64,000 nt of DNA from Paenibacillus sp. FSL R5-0341 (GTDB taxonomy: Bacteria > Bacillota > Bacilli > Paenibacillales > Paenibacillaceae). This document shows, one piece after another, positions 55,417 through 64,000 of this stretch (position 1 is the first letter of the stretch; each line of letters opens with the position of its first letter). The notes beneath the pieces are model-generated. The model worked only from the letters and a program-made list of their open reading frames with translations, had not been told where the DNA came from and did no database searches. The stretch is taken from positions 3,286,001 to 3,350,000 of the forward strand of contig NZ_CP150241.1 of NCBI RefSeq assembly GCF_037975235.1, in the 5' to 3' direction. Position numbers and translations under genes: made by a program.

Positions 55417-56907
55417 TCATAAAGAGGCTGTGACGGCGTTTTTCAATCTGGATACGCCTTCTTGTAACTGTTCATCTGACAAATGTGCAAAAGATAAATA
55501 TATACCATACTTCGTACCAACTGACGTTGAACTGCTGACTTCTGAGTATACCACACCTTGTGACTTAGCCGATGCCCGAAAGGCCTCATACGTGGACACA
55601 TTACCTCGCCACCAGCCAAACACGTGCAGACCCGCTTCATTCTCCACCCAATCAAACCATGTAGAAAGTTGCTTGTTCAAAAGTTTGAGTAACAGATCGA
55701 ATTTGCGACTGTATAATCGATTCATCCTGCGCAGATGACGCTCATATTGACCGCTTGTCATGAATGCAGCTAATGCCCGTTGTTCGATCAGGTTGACGGG
55801 TCTTGGCTCGTATAATGCCTGTGCCTTTCTAAAGGTATCTGCCAAGGTAGGTGGAAGAACCACAAAACCAAGTCGTACTTCAAAAGGCAAGGTTTTCGTA
55901 AAGCTGCCCAGGTAGATTACACGTCCTGCTTTATCAAGTGTTTTCAACGGTTCAACATGCATTCCGCGATATCGGAATTCACTATCATAATCATCCTCGA
56001 CAATCATGGCATCATGACGATGTGCCCAGTCCAGCAAGGTTTGTCTGCGTTCAAGGCTGAGCATTTCGCCAGTGGGAAACTGTCGTGACGGCGTGACAAA
56101 CAACATACGCGCTTCCCAGTCTTGGGGCACAACGCCCTGACCATCGAGATTGGCTTCAATCAACTGTGCACCCGCAGCCAAAATGGCTTTAGAAATCCCG
56201 ACGTAACAAGGGCTTTCCGTCACGACGTGATCCCCAGGATCTGCAAGTAATTGAGTGAGAAGAGCTATAGCTTGCATGGAGCCTGCAGTCACTGCAATAT
56301 GATCCGGATCGACTTGAATTCCCCGCATTCTTCGAAGGTAGGCAGCAATGGCTTCTCTCAATCTCGGATCCCCGGTTGAACTGACCATCGCAGAGGTTGT
56401 TTCCAGGTGATGCTCACGCTGCCGTATCTCTGCATACAATCGATTATTCCATTCATCGTAAGGGAATTTGGATAAATCAGGTTGGTATTTGCTAAAGTCG
56501 ATCACTTCGTTGCGATCCATTCTGGAATCATGTGTTGGAGCATTGGTTTGTGCATTTCTTTGAGTTGTCTGCTGTTCAAACTGCTGAATACGATTTCCCC
56601 AGGCTGATAAGTGATGGTTACAAGCTTTCACGGTGGACGAATCATTGCTTAAATCCAACTGATACGCAACAAAGGTTCCTCTTCCATGCTCTGATTGAAT
56701 GTAACCTTGAGCAGTCAACGTATCATAGACCTGATTCACGGTTCCTCTGGAAATGTGATACGTCGCGGCTAACTCTCTAGTCGAGGGTAACTTCTCGCCA
56801 TGTATAAGATTACCTTCATGAATAGCATCACGAATGGCATGATAGAGAGCCTTCATCTTCGTATATTTTCGGTTCAAATATGAACTGTAAGCTACATGAA
56901 ATTGCAT
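55417..56907 (-). CDS. pdxR: PdxR, MocR-type PLP-dependent regulator
   Basis: This 496-residue protein has an N-terminal GntR winged helix (residues 10-80; LPSTRELAATYHISRGTVNQ) fused to an aminotransferase-fold domain with the PLP lysine in YLGSFTKTLPFEVRLGFV and an upstream EDDYDSEF. MocR proteins of this kind sense pyridoxal phosphate and control its synthesis. It is divergent from pdxS over 149 bp, the classical pdxR-pdxS arrangement of Gram-positive bacteria, so it should control pdxS. Confidence 0.9.
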   Translation of the reverse strand: MQFHVAYSSYLNRKYTKMKALYHAIRDAIHEGNLIHGEKLPSTRELAATYHISRGTVNQVYDTLTAQGYIQSEHGRGTFVAYQLDLSNDSSTVKACNHHLSAWGNRIQQFEQQTTQRNAQTNAPTHDSRMDRNEVIDFSKYQPDLSKFPYDEWNNRLYAEIRQREHHLETTSAMVSSTGDPRLREAIAAYLRRMRGIQVDPDHIAVTAGSMQAIALLTQLLADPGDHVVTESPCYVGISKAILAAGAQLIEANLDGQGVVPQDWEARMLFVTPSRQFPTGEMLSLERRQTLLDWAHRHDAMIVEDDYDSEFRYRGMHVEPLKTLDKAGRVIYLGSFTKTLPFEVRLGFVVLPPTLADTFRKAQALYEPRPVNLIEQRALAAFMTSGQYERHLRRMNRLYSRKFDLLLKLLNKQLSTWFDWVENEAGLHVFGWWRGNVSTYEAFRASAKSQGVVYSEVSSSTSVGTKYGIYLSFAHLSDEQLQEGVSRLKNAVTASL

Positions 56908-57056
56908 ATGCCCTCCAGAAGTTATAATTGAAGTGGTACAATAAAAACCAAAATTATTGGATCTTTTTAGTTGACCATTCTCATTTTATACTAAATCATA
57001 GATTAGAGCGATGCCTTTATTGAAAACCACCCAAAGTTCATAGGAGGAATACAAAC
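56908..57056. promoter_or_regulatory. pdxR-pdxS intergenic control region
   Basis: TATACT at 56987-56992 is a likely -10 for pdxS but lacks a good -35 at the right distance, as expected for a PdxR-activated promoter. AGGAGG precedes ATG 57057. On the other strand TTGGTT and TATAAC-like boxes could drive pdxR. Specific PdxR sites could not be identified by eye. Confidence 0.4.
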
Positions 57057-57938
57057 ATGCAAACAGGTACAGATCGTGTAAAAAGAGGAATGGCTGAGAT
57101 GCAAAAAGGTGGCGTCATCATGGACGTTATGAATGCAGAGCAAGCTAAAATCGCTGAGGCGGCTGGGGCAACAGCAGTTATGGCTCTTGAGCGGGTGCCT
57201 TCTGATATTCGCGCAGCTGGCGGTGTAGCTCGTATGGCTGATCCAACGATCGTTGAAGAAGTAATGAAAGTTGTGTCTATTCCAGTTATGGCCAAAGCGC
57301 GTATCGGTCATTACATAGAAGCCAAAGTGCTTGAATCCCTAGGTGTGGATTATCTCGATGAAAGTGAAGTTCTTACACCTGCAGACGAAGTGTTCCATAT
57401 TGATAAACATGAGTTCACTGTACCATTTGTATGTGGAGCCAAAGATTTGGGAGAGGCTCTTCGCCGTATTGGTGAGGGAGCATCGATGATTCGTACAAAA
57501 GGTGAGCCTGGAACGGGTAACATTGTTGAGGCAGTTCGTCATATGCGTCTAATTAACAGCCAGCTCCGTAAAGTGCAAAACATGTCCAAGGACGAGCTGT
57601 ACGCTGAAGCAAAAAACCTGGGTGTAGCTTATGAGCTACTGCGCGAAGTACATGAAAATGGAAAACTTCCTGTCGTTAACTTTGCAGCAGGCGGTGTAGC
57701 TACACCAGCAGACGCAGCATTAATGATGCACCTGGGAGCAGATGGTGTGTTTGTAGGATCAGGTATTTTCAAATCAGATAGCCCCGAGAAATTCGCTCGT
57801 GCAATCGTTGAAGCAACAACACATTACACAGATTACAAATTGATTGCCGAAGTATCCAAAAACTTGGGCGCCCCGATGAAAGGGATCGAAATTTCTAAAT
57901 TGGCTCCTGAAGAGCGCATGTCCAACCGCGGTTGGTAA
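57057..57938 (+). CDS. pdxS: Pyridoxal 5'-phosphate synthase lyase subunit PdxS
   Basis: The 293-residue enzyme builds PLP from ribose 5-phosphate, glyceraldehyde 3-phosphate and ammonia. Catalytic residues are Asp23 ([12 protein letters not shown]), Lys80 ([11 protein letters not shown]) and Lys148 ([11 protein letters not shown]), with the phosphate loop [13 protein letters not shown]. Sequence is highly conserved and full length. The glutaminase partner pdxT is not next: a terminator follows 50 nt after the stop. PdxS can use free ammonia, or PdxT may be encoded elsewhere. Confidence 0.97.
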   Translation: MQTGTDRVKRGMAEMQKGGVIMDVMNAEQAKIAEAAGATAVMALERVPSDIRAAGGVARMADPTIVEEVMKVVSIPVMAKARIGHYIEAKVLESLGVDYLDESEVLTPADEVFHIDKHEFTVPFVCGAKDLGEALRRIGEGASMIRTKGEPGTGNIVEAVRHMRLINSQLRKVQNMSKDELYAEAKNLGVAYELLREVHENGKLPVVNFAAGGVATPADAALMMHLGADGVFVGSGIFKSDSPEKFARAIVEATTHYTDYKLIAEVSKNLGAPMKGIEISKLAPEERMSNRGW

Positions 57939-57985
57939 GATAGCAGGGCATCTGGTTGAATAGGTAATTTGAACATTTATATAGA

Positions 57986-58022
57986 AGAGCCGATCAATTG
58001 AACTTAATTGATCGGCTTTTTT
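57986..58022 (+). terminator. Terminator of pdxS
   Basis: AGCCGATCAATT (57988-57999) pairs perfectly with AATTGATCGGCT (58006-58017), followed by TTTTTT. Confidence 0.93.
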
Positions 58023-58041
58023 GTTATTACTGTTTAGTTTG

Positions 58042-58071
58042 TTGATATCTTCAAAATGCTGTGCCTATAAT
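58042..58071 (+). promoter_or_regulatory. Promoter of the AraC-GH39 gene
   Basis: TTGATA (58042-58047) and TATAAT (58066-58071) are 18 bp apart. The transcript would start near 58078, leaving a very short leader before the coding region. Confidence 0.65.
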
Positions 58072-58088
58072 AATCGGTATGAAGGAAG

Positions 58089-60602
58089 GTGCAGACAATT
58101 CGCTATCTATACGAGTTTATTCAACATCAGGACGATCTGCCTATGAAACTCTTCGTGAACTCGGTAAAACATATTGATTTCCATTGGCATAAGGAAGTGG
58201 AAGTTGTATATGTTCTCCACGGTTCAATCATCATGTATCTGGACCAGCAGCAATATACACTGCAAAAAGATGATGTGATCGTGGTTAACAGTATGTCAGT
58301 CCACAAGATCGAACGAACCAATCAGGACAACGTGTTATTGACATTGCAGTTCGGTCCCGAGTTGATGAACAATAATACCTTTATCACCTGTAACTCTGCC
58401 TTGAATGTGGAGCAAGATGCTCCCCGGCTGCATAGCATTAAACAATATCTTGCGCAGATGGTATGGGAGATTAACAAAAAAACACCGGGTTATCAAAATT
58501 TCACAATGGGCAGATTACAGATGTTATGCGGCTACCTGCAGAGGTATTTTTCCACTGGAACCAATGCCCTATTGGAAGAAGGCAGCAGGGATTATGACTA
58601 TAAGAGACTGAACAGGGTCCTCACATATATTGATCTACACTACAATGAGAAGATTACGCTGCAGGATATGGCGCATTCCGAACATTTAAGTTTGCATTAT
58701 TTCTCGCACTTCTTCACCGACAAAATCGGAATACCTTTCCAAAAGTATTTGACGCTCATTCGATTGGAGAAGGCTCAGGCGCAGCTGGCTGCAAACGATA
58801 AAAACATTTCGGAGATTGCGCTGGATTGCGGATTTGCCAATGTGAAGCTGTTTAACAAATACTTCAAGGAAAAGTACGGCTGCACGCCCGGTTCCTATCG
58901 GGAAGCTTCGCGTAAACCGGAACCCCATCAGTTGAATGTGAACCGCAAGCCCAAAACGTATGAGGAATCTTCAAGCGGAGATTATTACGAGATGGAGACG
59001 TTGAATGCGATTGGCTCACTGTATCGATATCTGGATGCTAAGGTATACGCCGATCAGGACATGCTCCATGTAACGTCTGCACATCTGTCAGACCAAACTA
59101 GCATAGGAATTCGTGCGGATCAGACGTCGTCTGTCTATGAAAAGCACTGGAATATGACCATGACGGCAGGGAGAGCCATTGAAGGTTTGCGTGAAGATTG
59201 GCGGAAGCAGCTCTCCACGCTGAAAGGCAAAGTACCTTTTCAATATATTCGATTTCACGGCATCTTCAATGACGAGATGATGGTGTACAGCGAAAACGAG
59301 CAGGGCATCCCCATCTATAATTGGTCTTATGTGGACAAGTTGTATGATTTCCTGCTGGATCAAGGCGTTCGGCCATTTGTGGAATTAAGTTTCATGCCGA
59401 GCCAACTGGCGAGATCCAAAGAAACGCTGTTTTGGTGGAGGGGGAATATCAGCCCGCCATCCGACCCTGCCAAGTGGCAGGCGCTTGTTGGCGAATTCGT
59501 TCGCCATTGTTTAAATCGTTATGGGGCGGAAGAGGTGAGACGGTGGTATTTCGAAGTATGGAACGAGCCTGACCTGGCGGGTGTTTGTTGGGCAGGAAGC
59601 AAGGAAGAATACTTTGCGTTTTACGAATCGACCGTTCATGCCATCAAATCAATTCTGCCGGAATTGAAGGTGGGGGGTCCAGCTATGGGTTACGGATCTA
59701 TCTGGAATGATACCTGGGCGGAGGAATTTTTGTCCTATTGCCACAAGCGGGAAGTGGCTCTCGACTTTTTTTCATTCCACATCTATTCGGAGTATCCCAA
59801 GCTCAAAGTTGAAGAGGATCGTTTAACCCAAATCATGCCCCCTGCTTTTTATAAAGAGAGTATTGAGCTAATGCAGCAAAAAATGAATGCGTCATCGTAC
59901 GGACATGTTGAACTTCATGTCACCGAGTGGAACTTTTCGCTGTATGACCGTAACTTGCTGCACGATACCATGTTCATGGCTCCGTTTGTCATCTACCACA
60001 CCATGAACACACTCGGTGACGTGAAAGCGATGGCTTTCTGGTCCTTTACCGATGTATTCGAAGAAAGTATCGTTCCCGCTTCTCCTTTCTACGGAGGCTT
60101 TGGCCTGATTAACCGCGATGGGCTGAAGAAACCCAGCTATTATGCATTTGAGCTTATGCAAAAGCTTGGGGATGAGCTGATGGTCAAGGGAGACGGTTAT
60201 GTTGGAACCCGAAAAAGGGATGGAAGCATGCAATTTTTGTTCTATCACTATGTTCACGTAGACCAGCTGTTTGCAAGTGGAGATTGGTCGGAATTATCCA
60301 GCTCAACCCGCTATGACGTATTTGAGGAAAAAGGCAGCAAAACTTATGAACTTACCCTGAGCAATCTCGAGGGCCCTTACAAATGCACCAGTTATCAACT
60401 TGATCGGGAGCATGGATCGGTATTTGATGAGTGGACCCGCATGGGATCGCCCTACTCCCTGACGGAAGAAGATATAGCCTATCTAAACGGTAGGAGTAGA
60501 CCCGTGATGGGGACAGAGATGGTAAGAGATGAAAGTTGGCGCAGAGAGATTTTGCTTCCACCGCATGGGGTAATGCTGCTCATTTTGGATAGACAATATT
60601 AA
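58089..60602 (+). CDS. AraC regulator fused to GH39 beta-xylosidase-like domain
   Basis: The 837-residue protein has an N-terminal cupin (EVVYVLHGSIIMYLDQQQYT), an AraC double helix-turn-helix at about 165-280 (IALDCGFANVKLFNKYFKEK) and a GH39 domain from about 300. Acid/base Glu493 (EVWNEPDLAG) and nucleophile Glu613 (LHVTEWNFS) are present, so the domain may be active or act as a sugar sensor. The start is unclear: GTG 58089 overlaps GAAGGAAGG, ATG 58079 is out of frame, and ATT 58098 has ideal spacing. The PTS-GH3 genes that follow may be targets. Confidence 0.88.
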   Translation: MQTIRYLYEFIQHQDDLPMKLFVNSVKHIDFHWHKEVEVVYVLHGSIIMYLDQQQYTLQKDDVIVVNSMSVHKIERTNQDNVLLTLQFGPELMNNNTFITCNSALNVEQDAPRLHSIKQYLAQMVWEINKKTPGYQNFTMGRLQMLCGYLQRYFSTGTNALLEEGSRDYDYKRLNRVLTYIDLHYNEKITLQDMAHSEHLSLHYFSHFFTDKIGIPFQKYLTLIRLEKAQAQLAANDKNISEIALDCGFANVKLFNKYFKEKYGCTPGSYREASRKPEPHQLNVNRKPKTYEESSSGDYYEMETLNAIGSLYRYLDAKVYADQDMLHVTSAHLSDQTSIGIRADQTSSVYEKHWNMTMTAGRAIEGLREDWRKQLSTLKGKVPFQYIRFHGIFNDEMMVYSENEQGIPIYNWSYVDKLYDFLLDQGVRPFVELSFMPSQLARSKETLFWWRGNISPPSDPAKWQALVGEFVRHCLNRYGAEEVRRWYFEVWNEPDLAGVCWAGSKEEYFAFYESTVHAIKSILPELKVGGPAMGYGSIWNDTWAEEFLSYCHKREVALDFFSFHIYSEYPKLKVEEDRLTQIMPPAFYKESIELMQQKMNASSYGHVELHVTEWNFSLYDRNLLHDTMFMAPFVIYHTMNTLGDVKAMAFWSFTDVFEESIVPASPFYGGFGLINRDGLKKPSYYAFELMQKLGDELMVKGDGYVGTRKRDGSMQFLFYHYVHVDQLFASGDWSELSSSTRYDVFEEKGSKTYELTLSNLEGPYKCTSYQLDREHGSVFDEWTRMGSPYSLTEEDIAYLNGRSRPVMGTEMVRDESWRREILLPPHGVMLLILDRQY

Positions 60603-60619
60603 AAAAAGTACTCTTAAGG

Positions 60620-60649
60620 CATCCTTTCAGTATTGAAGGGATGTTTTTT
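60620..60649 (+). terminator. Terminator of the AraC-GH39 gene
   Basis: CATCCTTTCA (60620-60629) pairs with TGAAGGGATG (60634-60643, one G-U), followed by TTTTTT. Confidence 0.88.
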
Positions 60650-60736
60650 GTTGTTTATTTCTTGTTCAGGCTGGCAAGCTAGAACAATAGCGATGAATTG
60701 GGCAAAAAACGATCCATGATGCGGCAAGTTCCAACA

Positions 60737-60764
60737 AGAAAGCGTTAACACAAATCGATATACT
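60737..60764 (+). promoter_or_regulatory. cre-like site and -10 box before the PTS gene
   Basis: AGAAAGCGTTAACA (60737-60750) matches the cre consensus except the first base. TATACT (60759-60764) is a good -10 but the -35 is poor (AAGAAA) and lies inside the cre. Activator dependence plus CcpA control is plausible. Confidence 0.5.
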
Positions 60765-60804
60765 ATGGTTGTGGCAGCTTAGAGGAAGACAGGGGGAGTT
60801 TTGG

Positions 60805-62037
60805 ATGAAGCGTTTCATGAAATGGATGACAGATTCGTTTGCGCCAAGATTGGAGGCGTTTACGAACAATATTTGGGTTTCTTCGATTCAAGAAGCCATC
60901 ATGGTCGCCATTCCGATGATTTTCATCGGTTCGATTATTACATTGATTTCGATTTTGCAGGATTTCATTCCGGGAATGCCGGACCTGACACCCATCACGA
61001 CATTCAGTTTCGGTTTGCTGGGGTTGTTTATTGCTTTTTTGACGCCTTATGTCGTGATGGAAAAAAGAGAACGACACAAAATCAAGTTGCTGGCAGGAAT
61101 GACGGGGATATCTCTGTTCGTTATGCTGCTTAACCCGATGGTAAAGGAAGACGGTACCATTCAGTTCATCCTTGAACGATTTGGACCCTCGGGGATGATT
61201 ACAGCACTGTTGGTAGGTGTATTTGTCGCTCTTGTAATGATCATGTGTAACAAATTTTCGTTCTTCAAAAAAGGGTCTTCACTTCCCGAATTCATTATGG
61301 ACTGGTTCGATTTTCTCGTCCCGATCGCCCTGGTATTAACAACAGGATGGTTGCTTGTATATCAGCTTCATTTTGATATTTTTGGACTGATCGTGAACGT
61401 ATTTGAGCCGATCAATGCCGTTGGACAAAGCTTAACCGGATTTTTATTGTTCAATTTCATTGGTGTTGTACTGTATTCTTTCGGCGTAAGCCCGTGGGTC
61501 ATGACACCGATCTGGTACGCAATCTGGATACCTGCAATCGAAGAAAATGCAGCTCTTGTCGCAGCGGGACAAGAGCCGGTCAATATCAACACATTTGAAA
61601 CCTTTTTCTCCGGCTGGCTGGGTATTGGCGGTATGGGTGCGACTTTGCCGTTAGTTGTTTGGTTCCTGATGGCACGTTCGAAAAAACTGAAATCTGTCGG
61701 CAAGGCGACTATTATCCCGTCCTTGTTCAACATTAATGAACCTGTCGTGTACGGAGCACCGATTGCCTTTAATCCGTTACTCATGGTGCCGATGTGGATT
61801 AACTCACTTATCACGCCGGTGATAGTGTACTTGGCTCTCGACTGGGGTTGGGTACGGATCCCGAGCCAGATCTTCCAGCTATGGTACACACCAATCGGCC
61901 TGTCCACCTACATTATGTCCGGACTCAATGGGCTTATCTTGCTGGCGGTCGTCCTGGTGATTGTATTTATTGTCTGGTTTCCGTTTTTCAAACTGTATGA
62001 TGCACAGGAACTGAAGAAAGAACAGGAACAAAATTGA
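60805..62037 (+). CDS. PTS sugar transporter EIIC, lactose/cellobiose (CelB) family
   Basis: The 410-residue membrane protein has about ten helices and the CelB/LacE signatures FAPRLEAFTNNIWVSSIQEA at the start and IIPSLFNINEPVVYGAPIAF with NPLLMVP in the sugar site. It imports and, with EIIB and EIIA, phosphorylates a disaccharide-like sugar. GGGGGAG precedes ATG 60805; the longer frame from 60769 is unlikely. No EIIA or EIIB gene is adjacent; a GH3 gene follows after 19 nt, and the pair forms an operon. Confidence 0.92.
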   Translation: MKRFMKWMTDSFAPRLEAFTNNIWVSSIQEAIMVAIPMIFIGSIITLISILQDFIPGMPDLTPITTFSFGLLGLFIAFLTPYVVMEKRERHKIKLLAGMTGISLFVMLLNPMVKEDGTIQFILERFGPSGMITALLVGVFVALVMIMCNKFSFFKKGSSLPEFIMDWFDFLVPIALVLTTGWLLVYQLHFDIFGLIVNVFEPINAVGQSLTGFLLFNFIGVVLYSFGVSPWVMTPIWYAIWIPAIEENAALVAAGQEPVNINTFETFFSGWLGIGGMGATLPLVVWFLMARSKKLKSVGKATIIPSLFNINEPVVYGAPIAFNPLLMVPMWINSLITPVIVYLALDWGWVRIPSQIFQLWYTPIGLSTYIMSGLNGLILLAVVLVIVFIVWFPFFKLYDAQELKKEQEQN

Positions 62038-62056
62038 TATTAGAAGGGTGAGTACT

Positions 62057-64000
62057 ATGGATAAATCAATCAATGAATTGTTGACGGCATTAACGTTGGC
62101 CGAGAAAGCTTCACTCTGCGCAGGATTGAATATGTGGATGACAAAAGGAATCGAGCGGTTAAACATTCCGCCAGTTCATATGTACGATGGGACAAACGGC
62201 ATCCGTAAAACAAACAGCGATGAAGAAATGGGGATTACAACGGAAAATGTACCCGCAACCTGTTACCCTACGGGTTCAGCCATCGGTTCTTCGTGGAATA
62301 CGGATTTATTGTATGAAGTCGGTGTGGCACTGGGACGTGAATCCAAAACCATGAACGTTGAGCTACTGCTTGGACCTGGTGTCAATATGAAAAGAACGCC
62401 GCTTGGCGGAAGAAACTTCGAATACTACTCAGAAGACCCATACTTGACGGGAGAACTTGGTGCGGCGTTTATAAACGGGATCCAAAGCGAAGGCGTGGGC
62501 GCTTCTGTCAAACACTTTGCCGGCAACAACCAGGAGTTTGAGAAGATGGTAACCAGTTCGGAAATCGACGAGCGGACGCTTCGCGAGATTTACCTGAGTG
62601 CCTTTGAACGTATTATTAAGAAATCCGACCCTTGGACGGTTATGTGTTCTTATAATTTATTGAATGGAACGTATACAAGTGAGAACGAACATTTGCTGCA
62701 TGACATTTTGAGAGAAGAGTGGGGTTATGAAGGCGTTGTTCTATCCGACTGGACCGCTGTTAATGATCGTATACGCGGACTGAAGGCCGGGCTTGATCTG
62801 GAAATGCCGGGTCCCGCAAATTACAATGCCAAAGCGATCATTGAAGCGGTTCAGAACGGAAGCCTGTCGGAAGAACAGTTGAATCAGAGCGTGGGTCGTA
62901 TTTTGAAGCTGGTTGAGCGGGTAACGGGCAAAAAAGACATGGATTCTTCTCCAGATGCGGACTATCATGCACTTGCACGTAAAGCGGCGGCCGAGAGTAT
63001 TGTGCTTCTGAAAAATGAGAACGCGATTCTCCCGTTAGGGCAGGATTCCATTTCGTCGATTGCCGTGATCGGACGGTTTGCCAAAAAACCGAGAATTCAG
63101 GGAGCGGGAAGTGCGAAGGTAACGCCTACAAAGGTTGATATTCCATGGGACGAGATAAAAAATCTGGCTGGCGATGCCATGACCATGAATTATGCAGAAG
63201 GGTACCCGGAGGATGACTCTATCAATGATGAGCTAATCAAGGAAAGCGTGTCAATAGCCATGAATTCCGATGTTGCTGTACTGTTTGTAGGCCAACCGGA
63301 ATATGCGGAATCCGAAATGCATGATTTGCAAGGCATTGATCTTCCCGAGCATCAAGTAAAATTGATTCTTGCGGTAGCCGCAGTTCAGCCCAAGTGTATT
63401 GTCGTAACGAGTAGCGGTTCCGCACTGGCGATGCGTCCATGGGTACAGCATGTACCTGGTGTGATTCATTCTTGGTTGTCGGGTCAAGGCATGGGTAAAG
63501 TGATTGCAGATGTATTATTCGGACAGACGAATCCTTCGGGCAAGCTGTCTGAGACATTCCCCGTCAAACTATCGGACAACCCTTCACATATGCGAATTCG
63601 CGGAGAGAACGGCAAACTGTATTATCGCGAAGGCCTGTTCGTGGGTTATCGATATTATGACCGGAAAGAACTGGCACCTCAATTCCCGTTTGGACACGGA
63701 TTGTCTTACACATCGTTTTTGTATACGGATCTGGAAGTGGCTCAGACCCATACCGGTGTTACTGTGTCCTTCCAATTAAAAAATACCGGTAAGCGCAAGG
63801 GGAAAGAAGTTGTTCAACTGTATGTTCACGATGAAGAGTGCACATGGACCCGTCCAGAGAAAGAATTAAAAGCTTTTGCCAAAGTTGAACTGGAGCCGGG
63901 TGAAAAACGCAAAATTACTTTTGAACTGGAAGAGAGAGATTTTTCATATTACAACACCAAGTATAACCGTTGGGTGGCAGAGACCGGGTTTTTCCAAATT
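62057..64000 (+). CDS. GH3 family beta-glycosidase (cut by the window end)
   Basis: The first 648 residues are present. The N-terminal barrel has KHFAGNNQE and nucleophile Asp231 (VVLSDWTAVN). The alpha/beta sandwich follows (AAAESIVLLKNENAILPLGQ; IQGAGSAKVTP), then FGHGLSYT and the FnIII domain (GKEVVQLYVHDEE). ATG 62057 follows AGAAGGGTGA. There is no signal peptide, so it acts in the cytoplasm on the sugar taken up by the PTS protein encoded before it. It may be beta-glucosidase, beta-xylosidase or a phospho-glycosidase; the substrate is not resolved. Confidence 0.93.
   Translation, partial: MDKSINELLTALTLAEKASLCAGLNMWMTKGIERLNIPPVHMYDGTNGIRKTNSDEEMGITTENVPATCYPTGSAIGSSWNTDLLYEVGVALGRESKTMNVELLLGPGVNMKRTPLGGRNFEYYSEDPYLTGELGAAFINGIQSEGVGASVKHFAGNNQEFEKMVTSSEIDERTLREIYLSAFERIIKKSDPWTVMCSYNLLNGTYTSENEHLLHDILREEWGYEGVVLSDWTAVNDRIRGLKAGLDLEMPGPANYNAKAIIEAVQNGSLSEEQLNQSVGRILKLVERVTGKKDMDSSPDADYHALARKAAAESIVLLKNENAILPLGQDSISSIAVIGRFAKKPRIQGAGSAKVTPTKVDIPWDEIKNLAGDAMTMNYAEGYPEDDSINDELIKESVSIAMNSDVAVLFVGQPEYAESEMHDLQGIDLPEHQVKLILAVAAVQPKCIVVTSSGSALAMRPWVQHVPGVIHSWLSGQGMGKVIADVLFGQTNPSGKLSETFPVKLSDNPSHMRIRGENGKLYYREGLFVGYRYYDRKELAPQFPFGHGLSYTSFLYTDLEVAQTHTGVTVSFQLKNTGKRKGKEVVQLYVHDEECTWTRPEKELKAFAKVELEPGEKRKITFELEERDFSYYNTKYNRWVAETGFFQI

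Noticed and set aside
61368..61907. 179-codon frame opposite the PTS EIIC gene
   Set aside because: Entirely antisense to a conserved EIIC; no ribosome binding site.

Overview
The window looks like a chromosomal segment of a spore-forming, plant- or soil-associated Firmicute, most probably Paenibacillus or a close relative. The grounds are endospore germinant-receptor genes (gerAA-AB-AC plus an orphan gerAB), PRD-antiterminated PTS operons, CcpA-type cre sites, SorC, YesN and AraC regulators, many carbohydrate-active enzymes, strong AGGAGG ribosome binding sites and low-to-moderate GC. No tRNA, rRNA, CRISPR array, prophage or insertion sequence was seen.

Layout. 1-340: end of a cytosine deaminase gene. 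470-2800: arsenic resistance operon arsR-arsB-arsC with two matching operators. 2854-10356: a leftward cluster (ABC importer of the Fbp/Afu type, two Cof-type HAD phosphatases, an MBL-fold hydrolase) with a divergent SorC regulator, read here as a possible phosphorylated-sugar uptake unit. 10480-15420: orphan germination permease, WYL regulator, VOC protein, and a MarR-controlled doxX-pirin-marR operon with a double operator on its promoter. 15420-18352: a YhgE/Pip fragment, then a LigM-like folate-dependent demethylase and PurU. 18373-22903: beta-glucoside PTS operon (cre, RAT/terminator, EIIBCA, GH1, LicT-type antiterminator). 23063-25063: TetR and an old-yellow-enzyme gene sharing three copies of one operator. 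25335-28256: AraC regulator and GH127 beta-L-arabinofuranosidase. 28378-29094: decayed NmrA-type gene. 29307-33377: gerAA-AB-AC behind a candidate sigma-G promoter. 33411-39454: mixed small genes (GNAT, AraC, methionine aminopeptidase, DUF418, acetyltransferase, a frameshifted MerR gene). 39589-41989: Fur-box-preceded flavin monooxygenase and siderophore-type binding protein. 42087-42773: methyltransferase behind a palindromic operator. 42865-52579: YesMN-type two-component system, two sugar ABC permeases, a binding lipoprotein and two GH43 enzymes. 52658-57938: DinB, a DinG-like helicase, pdxR and pdxS. 58042-64000: AraC-GH39 fusion, orphan PTS EIIC and a GH3 gene cut by the window end.

How it fits together. 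Both GH43 proteins carry the Glu/Glu/Gln spacing of exo-beta-1,3-galactanases, one secreted and one cytoplasmic, beside a sensor kinase, regulator and ABC importer. With GH127, GH39 and GH3 genes nearby, the accessory content points to plant arabinogalactan or other hemicellulosic side chains. A second theme is aromatic beta-glucosides: a beta-glucoside PTS sits directly after a LigM-like demethylase and PurU, which could process methoxylated aglycones. Several loci carry recent scars: the MerR/acetyltransferase junction, the NmrA remnant, and the YhgE and luciferase-like fragments. All assignments come from reading the sequence; no database search was run.
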